Source of the DNA: Ceriagrion tenellum
Taxonomy: Eukaryota; Arthropoda; Insecta; Odonata; Coenagrionidae
Direction: 5' to 3'
Assembly (NCBI GenBank): GCA_963169105.1
Contig: OY720633.1
Coordinates: 143,799,200-143,863,199, forward strand
DNA: 64,000 bases
The translations under genes and the position numbers were made by a program. This document shows, piece by piece, positions 13,421 through 23,472 of the stretch (positions within the stretch are counted from its first letter, which is position 1; each line of letters begins with the position of its first letter). Below the pieces are notes generated by a model. The model saw nothing but the letters and a program-made list of their open reading frames with translations. It was not told where the DNA came from and searched no databases.

Positions 13421-13451
13421 TTTGACCTATGTATGATATTCATAGGTCAAA
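13421..13451. repeat. Perfect 11-bp hairpin
   Basis: TTTGACCTATG (13421-13431) and CATAGGTCAAA (13441-13451) are perfect reverse complements around a 9-base loop. No terminator, CRISPR or microRNA context is apparent. A short chance or replication-generated palindrome is the simplest view. Confidence 0.75.
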
Positions 13452-14671
13452 CTGGAAGAAATTTAGTAAAACCCCAAAACCCGATTTTATGGTTTTTCTA
13501 TCCTGTTGCCTTCATGCTCGGCTTTGTGTGTGCCATACCTCGGCATTTACGGCGCTTGTTGCAATGACGGACCATCTTTCTAGGGTGCGGCGTGAGAAGC
13601 GATGTGGGAAATACGACTCTCTTTACTCATCGCCGGGGAGTTTTCTTAGTGACCTTCCGGAACTCAACGTCTGACGATCGAGTTAAATCCTCACAAAACG
13701 GTCAGGAGTGTTTTCTTTAAAGGTGTTGGCAGTGACCTGTGCGAGTATCAAAGTTGTACGCAGTTAGCCCTCTCCGTATGAGGCTTTGAATTAATGTATT
13801 TCTCTGTATTTAGTAAGGTTATCATATAAAATGAAATACACTGCCCAATGAATTGTTAATTTACGGGTACAATTAAAATGCCAATAATGGCAGCCTTATA
13901 AGTCACCGCAAACATATGCCTGAGAAGTAAACGGGTATTCATCTTAAAACGGATAGGTATATAATATATGTCTTGGAATACTTCTGGCAGTTAATTTTTA
14001 AATTAAGATATTGAGATTAACCATTTATGCTTACCTTTGCAAAATTCACACAGAATTGGTCCCCACCTAAAAAATTGCTAATGATGTCATTTAGAAACTG
14101 AGATTTTTTTGACGCTGTAGCATACCGTAAACAACCTTAAAAAGGTCAAAATTTTCTGAATTAGGTCCCGCTGTATGAGATTTGGGGCCTTATTTAGGGA
14201 GGGCTCGGAAATTTTGGGCCGTAACGATGACGAAAGTTTGACTTAAACGAGCCCTTAAAAATCTCGATTTTGGCGTTGAAATATTAAGCTTTGTCTAGGG
14301 TTTGAGATCACAACCTCAATATAGGCCCAGCAGTTCGAAATATTTGAGTCTTTTCAGAATGTGACCTTTAAATTGGTTACTTCGTTCTTGCTGGCTTCCC
14401 ACATTCTAGGGGTCTTTTGTTTCCCCTTCAAGCCTTGAGATGACAAATGATGGAGCGGATGATAGTCGGTGTTAGAACGTGATATGACTTGATTTGTACT
14501 GTAAGTGGCAACAGATATCCCTATAATAAAAGCGTTTCTTTTTTCTTTTGTCTGATTATGCAATCAGCCTTGATCAATCTATAGTTTTTCTCACTCTCTC
14601 TCCCTATAACCTCGTTATTTAAGTTTTTTCATATAAGGGTACCCTTTTGCCTTAGATCTACAATTTTTTGA
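13452..14671. other. Stretch without recognised features
   Basis: No supported gene. Frames of 69-81 codons have no known domain. Confidence 0.5.
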
Positions 14672-14795
14672 GGTTGATTCTTCGGTTTTCCGGGGTTTCT
14701 GCCGCATTGTTTTATCTTGAAGACCTCCAGAGGATGAGAAGAGTCTTCAAGATGGAACAACGCGGCGGAAACCTCGAAAAATCGAAGAATAAACC
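14672..14795. mobile_element. Foldback (inverted-repeat) element with 53-bp arms
   Basis: The left arm (14672-14724) and right arm (14743-14795) are reverse complements at 45 of 53 positions by hand alignment, with no gaps. An 18-base spacer, CTCCAGAGGATGAGAAGA, separates them. The right arm includes GGCGGAAACC at 14764-14773. A minus-strand frame of 64 codons (14629-14823) lies over the palindrome and is probably meaningless. The design, long arms with a spacer of about 18 bases, is the same as in the foldback at 23286-23472, though the arm sequences differ. Target-site duplications were not identified. Confidence 0.7.
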
Positions 14796-16054
14796 CCCAT
14801 CCAAGCCCCCGCATAGGCCTCATTCACGGCTATAATTTTGTAGTCCCCTCCATTTTATCGGCGAAGTTAGCTGGCATTATTAAATGTCACCTATCACCGG
14901 GAATATTGGGCCAATATAGATATTATGACGCTGTCTAGGATTTCTGAATCCAAAAGCTGTTTCTGATGAATGAATTACAACAAACTGCATTTTGACATTT
15001 TTAGGTAGCACCATCTTCTAATATCTTTATCTTTTTATTGAGTTACGAATACCATAAAGCCCTATGGCATTGCAATTGGACTTACAGAATATTATAAATT
15101 AAAAGGAAAAAATAGAATCTGTTTGACCTTATGGTCAAACCTAAATGGATATTATTGGACTCAATGTGATTTATAGCACAATACTGAGATTTTATTCTAG
15201 GGTGGGGGCTGGTTAATGATCATTAGCCAAGATGATCTTAACACGACGAGTTTTCAGAAAAGCTGCAATTAAATTGAACAACAAATTAGTGTTGGATCTT
15301 GAGTTCTATCTCCTGACCCATAGACTGTGGATTCAAACCATATTAAGCAGATTGGATGGGAGGACGAATCCTTGATACTGGGGCTCTCAAAGTATGCGAA
15401 AAATAAAGCAGATGAACAGTGGTTTCCATCACCATGCCATATTTCCGTTGATTTTTCCCTCACTAAAATACCCACCGATCCTAAAGGAAAAATTATGATT
15501 CCTTTTATAGTTTACAGATATATTTTACATCAATATCAGAGCAATGAATGTGTAACAGGTGAAACAGGTTTGCTATTGAATATTTTTCTAATCCTGTAAA
15601 TTTGACCTTGATGTTTATTTATCATAATAAAATTTCCCGCGTAAGACGCTCGTTAAAATTCTGGCAAAACTGTCTCCCGAAGAATAACTATCTCGGTGAA
15701 ATCCCCGAGAAAGCAGAAACCTTCGTTTCAACACTGCGAAAATCTCAGATAGAACGTGGAGGCAAAATTTTTTTGAAGTAATTGTATTTCTCTATTATTA
15801 TTTGTTAACATCGAAATGGGCAGACCATTCAAAGTACGTCTTTTTATTTAGTTTAGTTTGGATTTGATTAAGGCTGGCTTGTTTTGTAGAAAATGCTTTA
15901 CATGCTTGCGATTTGTATATAATCTTCTTTTGAAAAACAACAGCATCGTATCGGCAATATCGGAACATCTTCAAGTGAGATATCGGCATCGAATTGTATC
16001 GGGAACAATGCTGTGGGGACAGCCCAAATTTTTACGTGGCTTTTTTATACTTTC
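14796..16054. other. Stretch with one possible SINE remnant
   Basis: Apart from the SINE-like piece around 15330 I see no feature. The 90-codon frame at 15327-15599 (plus) overlaps that piece and has no known domain. Confidence 0.5.
15255..15460 (-). mobile_element. Possible tRNA-derived SINE remnant
   Basis: On the minus strand, positions 15339-15329 read GGTTTGAATCC, one base from a consensus B box. The minus-strand translation across it reads YGSGDRTQDP, a phrase often produced by translating tRNA-derived SINEs. I could not place a good A box, and the ends are guesses. A chance B-box match is a real alternative. Confidence 0.3.
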
Positions 16055-16255
16055 TCACCACCCCCTCTGCGCTGCCCTACTTTCCCCCTCTCCCCCGCCT
16101 ACTCTTCCACCCCACCCACTCACCCCTCGACTATCATCCGTCTCCCACCTGTCGCACCCTTCCATCCTCCACATTCCCTCAACAACCCCACGCCCTACCC
16201 CTCTCTCCACCCCTCTTCCTCCCTCTCTCACTATCCGCCTAACTCTCCACCCATG
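16055..16255. repeat. C-rich polypyrimidine tract
   Basis: About 200 bases consist almost entirely of C and T on the plus strand, with scattered A and very few G. All three plus frames and one minus frame are open across it (about 82-132 codons), which is a composition effect. Such tracts can adopt triplex or i-motif structures in vitro; any role here is unknown. Confidence 0.7.
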
Positions 16256-16849
16256 ATCACTTACACCGTAATTTCCCCAGAGGCCCGAGCCTTTCCTTCG
16301 AATAATCTCGTTCCACCTTATCTCAATTATATCAAGACTTCGTGTTTCAAAAGCCATGGGCAAAGTGTTTTCGTGTCATAACCCGAAGGCTAGCCGTTCA
16401 TTTTCACTCGCTTCATTCTCACGTCCAGTGACGTTTATCTGATCCGCACCGTTCCGCCTTGCTTCAACCTTTGCGGTCCCCGTGATTGTCTTTTCATCTA
16501 ACTTACTCGCGATTTTTCAACTGGCGACTGTTGTTGACTGTTCATAATTTGATCTCTCAATATATACGTGATTTCAGAGATTGAATTCCCTATTATTATC
16601 ACACAATGGGTGTGATTTCTAAAGGGTTATATGTTAATGAATATTATAGGTTTAGGGGATAAATTTATAGGTTAATGAATCTTTAACCTATTATTATTTC
16701 TATTCGGATATTTGCCATAAAATCGCGACAATTCTCTTAATATTTTTTAGAGCTTTAGAATAGCTATGCATCTATTATTACTGTGGGATGAAAAAGTTGG
16801 CTTATCGATAAATGAAGTAAATCTCAATACAACTTTTTGGAGTTCCATA

Positions 16850-17157
16850 TTAATTAGTGAAAATAACTTTTACACGCCACTGGTCAGTTCACTCATCATC
16901 TATTTATCAATTTGATCATCATTCATCCATTTATTGCACAATCCGGATTTAGATGCCTGGCATTATGATCATGTGCTCACTGACAAGTGAAGAAGGTATT
17001 GCGAAGGTTTGTATGGTATAAGAAGGTGGATGGGGGAAATGCAAGATAGGAGATTTTTAGGAAGAAATCATAGAGGGGGAAGGAGAGGGGCAAGAATAGC
17101 CATCAAGGTCTTTCTGTGAACTGACCAGTTGAGTGTAAATTTATTTTCACTAATTAA
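16850..17157. mobile_element. MITE of 308 bp flanked by TA (Tc1/mariner type)
   Basis: The left end (16850-16892) and right end (17116-17157) are terminal inverted repeats of about 42-43 bp. Both begin TTAATTAGTGAAAATAA and finish ACTGGTCAGTTCAC when read inward, with a few mismatches and one indel. TA lies immediately outside both ends (16848-16849 and 17158-17159), matching the TA target duplication of the Tc1/mariner superfamily. The interior has no open frame of note, so this is a non-autonomous element that would have needed a transposase in trans. The inner segment from about 16990 to 17100 is purine-rich. Confidence 0.85.
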
Positions 17158-20039
17158 TAGGCCAATCACTTCCTTAATATACGAATCCGCGTTTGATTAG
17201 TCTAACAAAGAACAATTATCCAATTGTAGTACCTACACAAACAGCACTTACTCCGGAAGTGAAAAAATGCACCTTTTGTCGTAATGGAACATGCATCGCT
17301 GAAATCTGGAAAATAGTGTATTCAATGACGTTCGACGCACTAATATATACGGTTTATATTGAGTTATAATTTCATGAAGAAATATACTGTTGATTGGTCA
17401 GCCAATACAATGTGCGTGGGAGGAGATACAAATATATCCTCGCAAGAGATAGGCTATATCTTGATACATAATATAATGACCGTTGCGAAGGACGGATGAG
17501 ACTTTTACCTTTTCTCTCTTACACTCCCCAGAAAATTTCTCCCTTTCGAAGTCACGCACCTGACGTTTCAACGATGGGAAAAGGCACTCCATCATTCATA
17601 ATGACGACGAAAAAAAGTGCTATGAAATAATCAGTGAATACCCGTTGGCGATGAATACAGAAAGGAGAGAGGGAGAGAAGAATGGAAGCGGAGGGACTTG
17701 CCCTTTTGAGACAGCGAAGCTTCCTGAATTTCCAAAACAGGGCCTTCGAGACTCGATTACATGAATGTACGTAGGGTGTGCATGTTCATTTTTACATTTC
17801 CTCGGACACATATGAGACCTGCCTGAAAGTCGTTCTTACTTACCTGGAGCTTTAATTGGCTAATTAATATCTTGAATGAAAAAGTATTTTGACGTCATAC
17901 TTTTGGACCCGAATGAACATGAGCAGGAGACAAGCTCTTCATTATAACGATTCAGTGTCCGGAAAGTATTCAGGATCGCTAAATTTTAACGAGTGCAAGT
18001 AATTATAAAACAGCAAATGCCGGGAAGCCTAGAACATTTTTAGTTCTTTCTCGACCTCTTCAAAGAGAAAACTGTTCAACAAAACCTGTTCCTTACTTGC
18101 GAGTACATATCATGGAGTTTAAATTCGACATGAAATTCTTCTTACATCCTTTTGTCAGACATTTTCAACTGTCTACGTAAATCTTAAAATTTAACTGCGT
18201 GAAACATTTATCAGTCAATTATCACGGTCAATACACATAGCGTAAAGATAATATTTTAATTACGAAATTTTAAAATATATTGGAAATAGGGGAGAGTGAT
18301 CGCTTTTGGTACCGTTAATGCTTTTACGTCTAGTAAACTAATTGATGAGCCGTTCAGTTTTTTTATATTCCTCTAAATTTATCTCGAAAAATAAATCACC
18401 CGCAGAATTTAGTGGATATTATCATTAAAAATATTATTTGGTGATCACCCAAGGATGATGAGCTGGGTGAACTTTCTTTTTTATTACACTGCTGATTGGC
18501 GTTAAGAAATTGATTTATTCACTAGCCATACTTCGAATCGACCTGAGAAAACTTAAACATGTATAATAAATCCTGAATGCCAGACGCATATACTATACGT
18601 CCAAATCACTCCCTCGTATTTAATATTATTAAGTATTTAATTGTAACCCTAGTTTCTCAAGCCAAATTTTTTATCCGTTACAATTATGGTTTTATTTTAT
18701 TGCTCGGAAAAGTTATCAAAATTATTCTTAGAATTTTTAAGACTGTAATTGTATTTTTATAGTAGAAGTAAAAAGATAAACATTGAGTAAATTAACTGCC
18801 AAACTAATAAGAGAAAAATGGTGGAAAACGAAAAATTTTACGGCAGCAAATATGAGCGTAAATGGGGAAATTATTTCCTCAAATGGATGGGAGCATAATA
18901 TTTCTTAAATGCGCACTCAGAGTTTAAAAGGTGGTATTTTTATCGTTAAGGTCAAGACAAAAGCATGCTAAGAAAAGTAAACTTCGTTTCTCTTCTATAT
19001 TTTAACGATGAAATGTTCATAGTGATCACCTCACTCATAAGGTTGCTCCCTTATTCACGAGCTATTCGTTTCATTAGTTATTTAAAAGAAGATTACCTCA
19101 GGAATGTTTTTTTATTTTATCAACAGTGATCCGCAACCAATTGTTCTCGATTACTCGTTGATATGAAACGTTAGTTGAATGTTGCAAATAAAAATAGGAC
19201 TAAATTGCCATGGACGCCTACGCGATATTAGAAATAAGTAACGCTTGACATACGCCAATTTCTTTTGCATCTGAAGCAAAAATTTGGGATCACTTAACGC
19301 GGTTTGATATAGTAGATGACTCTATGAGGAAATCTATAAAGAAATAATATGATGCTCTATCAAGCAGATGATCCCTGAGGCAACTAGAGTCGACGTCTTT
19401 TTGAAAATATTAAGCAGCATTTATCATTTAAACGTCTAGGTATTGTATAAAGCATCCACATATAATTTTCATATCCTATCCTATTTGAAAAAAAGTAAAA
19501 AGAGCACTTTTACTGTTATATTCACGAAACTTAAGGACATATAAAAAGCCTCTTTGATATATCTACTTTATAAATAATACTGGATAAGAATCGTAAACAT
19601 GACCTATGGCTACCAAATTTTAGCAATTTGAAGAAGAAAAAGTGATGCTCCAAAATGTTGGAAATAAGGGCTCAATATAAATCCTTGTAAGTGTGACTAA
19701 GTTTAGAATAATGAAAAGGTGGAAAGAACGTAAACTTTGTCAATTGGTCGAACAGACGGACAGAGAAACTTTGCTTTTTATATTAATATTATTCTTGATG
19801 TATTAATAACTTGCCCCAAAGCCAGATCTGCGTTACCCTTAACAAAAAAAAACGATTGGTCTCCCGATCCTTTATACCGAATAGAGAAAATGTAACTAAT
19901 ATAACGACCGTAAAGATGAATATGGGCGAAGAAAGCCCAGTTCCAAGAATATGGCGCCACATTCTACTATCGTTACTCTATATTCGGAAGGGGTAGCGTT
20001 GAATGCCGCAGTAGATTTGGAATCTGCACTCAATTTCAC
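17158..20039. other. Stretch without recognised features
   Basis: AT-rich with no supported gene or repeat. The few open frames are 60-65 codons and unremarkable. Confidence 0.55.
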
Positions 20040-20390
20040 CCCACATAGCCATTTCCCAACCTCCACCCCTGCATGCAGCCCTAGCTATTTCACCTTGGGC
20101 AAGTTTCCATGAAATAGATGGCCCATTGAGGCGCACACTCGGGGCCTCTTTGTATCCCGTACGTAGGTCGTCCCCCGTACGGTAGTCGGGCAAAATTTCC
20201 AAGGAAGAGCGGGTAGGTACGTTGTTCGGAGCAGTGCAGGGAGGAGGCTGCCGCCTTCAGGTGATATGGCCCAATCTATCCACCGAGCGGATTTATCTCG
20301 CCGCACGTAGATGCTTGAGGTCACTTTCCTCGCAAACGCGAAGACGAGGACTAGTACGCGCATCATCATAAGGGAGGTTACAATGCAGTT
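20040..20390. other. CpG-rich patch of unknown nature
   Basis: This segment is clearly richer in G, C and CpG than its flanks and contains CCCGTACG twice (near 20156 and 20176). Minus-strand frames of 74 and 102 codons overlap in different phases. I recognise no domain in either, nor a transposon. It could be a decayed gene fragment, a regulatory patch or an old repeat. Confidence 0.35.
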
Positions 20391-22680
20391 CAATGGAATA
20401 ATATTAAGTCATTTTTTCCATAATGGTTTTATTAAAAAAAATGCGACTTTAGTTCGATAACGTGAACAAAATACCATCTTTTTATTCAATTTTGGCCACT
20501 GCCCAAGTAGCATGTAGTTCAATGTGAGAATGGGGCATCGCTGGAATAATTTTTTCCCAAAAAACATAAAAAACGTAATTATTTTGTGGGATACGTCCAT
20601 TCAAGGAATCTAGCTACTGTTAGAGCTTGTGAAATACTGCTAGTTTAATAATATCACTCATGTTTCATCCTCTCGCATCACATTCGCTTTCATTATCTTC
20701 TTATATAACCTCATGCACGCTCTCGTGTTTTTTAGACGCGTAAAATCCCTCTTCTCGAAAGGTTCGTACACGACTATCACCCATCAACCTTTTGGGGCGT
20801 ATTATCTGTCACACGCTATTCCACAGTTAAATTATTATTTCATTCCTTTAGAATGTAGAAAACTACAATGAGAACATCATGTTTTCTTTGAACATTTTCA
20901 CAGCGCTCCATGTTTTTGACATTCTTCTTGCCTGCGAGCGTGAGTATCCCATTCTTTTGAGTAAAAGGAACAGATTCTTGGAGAATGTTTTACTGTCGCC
21001 TAATCGTCAAGCCCAAACTAAATGACTTAATATTCTTTTAAAAATAATATACACCATGAAATAAAATACTTGGTTAAAATTATGAGAAATATTACGGCTC
21101 AAAGGTGAAGATTTTAACCGTTATTCAACTTGCCTGAGATTCTATCCAAACACAACACCTAGGTAGTATTTTATTCCAAAATGTTTCAGTGAAAATCTCT
21201 CATAACTACAGATTATACAGACTGTTGTATTCGTTCACAGCGCTAAGTAAGCTAAAAACAAAAGTCCACAGTTTTTGTTTTCATACAATTCATTGAACTT
21301 TCGTATTCAGGTCCTTTTTTGGCCTCAATTCTTCCTTATGGAAGATGCCCGCGGGTGGCAAAAAATCAAAGCAATCAAAAAGAGTAGAAAAGAAAGGAGT
21401 AGCAAGAAAATACCACTTGATGTTCCTTGGTGAGACCCTCGTTTAATCAAACAAGATTCAAGAAGCCGTACGCTAGAGGTAAATTGGTTATTCCTCTCTC
21501 ACTTTCAAGTATCCTTGAATCCATAGCCGGCACAATGGTGTGAGCTAACAGTTTCTCATCCAAACTTGAGTAAAAATTTTAATTGCAAAAGAAACGACTT
21601 AGTTGAAATATACAATTTTTATGTTTTACAGTCTGTTGAATTAATTATTTTTAAGGAATATACTCACAACGAAAAAAGCATTGAAGGAAAAGAAAAATAA
21701 AGAGCCTAAAGATGTGAAACCACAAAAGAACATTTTTGATAAAATCCTTTGGAAAGGGCGTGATGAAAGAAACGATGGAAGCTATTAACAATTGGGGAAG
21801 ACAAAGAAAGATTCCGCAGGGAACATAAATAGATATTCTGCCAAAAAGGTAGAATCAATAGATAATGCGGCATAACATAATTAAATATGCCTTTAATTAG
21901 CTATTTACGGAGGCGTTACCCAACCATGAAAGGAACCTCCAGTACACAATGAGGAGAGAGGGCTCTATCAAAGAAAGCTTCTTTTATGGAACTCAAGCCG
22001 GTGAGGATCCACTAAATTCTTGAAAATGTTATAAAAAACAATTTCTGCTGACTTCAGGTAGCCAATTGAACTTCTTATTGCTCATTTATATTAAATAGAG
22101 CGTGATAGTAATTTCACTCTCTAAATTAGAGAATATTTAAAATTTTTATCTCAATGAAAGTTTGCTATATTTAAGAGAAGATTCTAGTTATTTAGAATGC
22201 TTTATTGATATGTGTCATATTGTTCCAGGGGAATTACGAATAAAATCAAAGATTTTTTGACTTGTTTAATTATACTTGACCCTCGTGCTAAAGAAAGTAA
22301 AGCTAAGTCTGTGCATGAAGGAAAGGTATTTATGCTCTGCAAAACACGAGTAGTGCTTGGCATTCATCACTTGTTGTCATGTTTGATGAATAATATATAA
22401 TGAAAATTCGATGCTGTAGGCACCCGGAGCAGATTTCTGAAGAAATTCTCATGCCGTTAAAAAGGTCAAAAAATTACTTATTTTGAGAGAGAAACTAGCA
22501 GACATGCGAAATCAGAGAAAAAAACATAAAGAGGAGCCAAGGAAATAAGGCAGGGAGAATTTCGAAGGAAATTATTTCCTTTCTGAGAGAGCAGTCTAGA
22601 AGAAGTCAGCTGTCTCTCATGATGATTGACAATGATTGTTCTGGACATTTATTTCGTCGAAATCCTTTCTTTGGCCTATG
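20391..22680. other. Stretch without recognised features
   Basis: No supported gene. Frames of about 60 codons only. Confidence 0.55.
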
Positions 22681-22746
22681 AGAGGGATAGGGAGAGAGAT
22701 AGAGGGAGAGAGATAGAGGGAGAGAGAGAGGGGGAGAGAGAGAGAT
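22681..22746. repeat. GA-rich microsatellite with a 14-bp higher-order unit
   Basis: A run of GAGA-type repeats. Within it GATAGAGGGAGAGA recurs in tandem about three times (one copy shortened), then degrades to plain (GA)n. The 146-codon minus frame across 22617-23057 is the Leu/Ser/Pro-rich translation of this tract and its flanks, and I do not regard it as a gene. Confidence 0.85.
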
Positions 22747-23285
22747 GGACGGATGGATAGAGAAACTAGGCATGTCAACGGGGTTTCAACAAAATCGATG
22801 GAGAGTGTAGTAAGACGAGAGCCTTGGAAAATGGGCTTTATAACGGCAGGGAGAATGAGAAATCTTCGACTGTGTGCAGGCGGTGAGGGAGAAAGGGGGA
22901 GGGTGACGGGGCAGTGGCAAGAGGCTTGGTTTAGGATTTGGCTAGAATACTCCTCGCAATGACGTCTCCTCTCGTCTCGCTTGGTGATTCGAAATTGCAC
23001 TCTCCTTTGGCGATAATGACGCTGGCGTTTTCGTCTCCTTAAAGAGGAGACTCGCACATGCTTCCAGTCTTGTGATAGAGTTGTGATGCCGAAATTTTGT
23101 TTCCCCTATAGCTGACGTAAGAATTTGGAGACGATTCATCCTTTCCAGAGTGATACAATGTCTTTTTTGTTAGGGATGAGAATTTTCAGATGGTGGTACG
23201 GGTAATAAAAGTTTTTATTCCAAAATTAATTTGTGATATTGGTGGTTTCCGGCGATACTTAATGGAATTTGCAATACATTTTGAT

Positions 23286-23472
23286 TGAATAGGGTAAAAT
23301 TTGTTTTTCCCCAATGAATTTAATGACTTACGACCATGATTTCGACGATTAACGTCTTCATCAGGTGAAGACTGCACCAAAATGTATCTTCGCCTGATGA
23401 TGACGTTAATCGTCGAAACCATAGTCGTAAGTCATTAAATTCATTGTGGAAAAACAAAGTTTACCCTATTCA
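23286..23472. mobile_element. Near-perfect foldback element with hammerhead-like motifs on both strands
   Basis: The left arm (23286-23370) and right arm (23388-23472) are each 85 bases, reverse complementary at 79 of 85 positions by hand alignment, with no gaps and a 17-base spacer. In the right arm, plus strand, CTGATGA (23394-23400) is followed by T, stem GACG (23402-23405), loop TTAAT, CGTC (23411-23414), GAAAC (23415-23419), loop CATA and GTC (23424-23426). The GTC could pair back as A-U and C-G to make a two-base-pair stem III. Because the arms mirror each other, the left arm carries the same motif on the minus strand with CTGATGA, GACG/CGTC, GAAAT and GTC. This matches the hammerhead layout, but there is one extra base between core and stem II, and stem I (CTTCGC with GTAAG) would need a bulge. 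Hammerheads are known in Penelope-like retroelements; membership is inferred. No protein is encoded. Confidence 0.75.

Noticed and set aside
16013..16381. Pro-rich plus-strand frames and the Arg/Gly-rich minus frame
   Set aside because: All phases are open at once across the C-rich tract, which is not how a real gene looks.
22617..23057. 146-codon minus-strand open frame
   Set aside because: Its central part translates the GA microsatellite into repeated Ser/Leu/Pro, so the openness is compositional.
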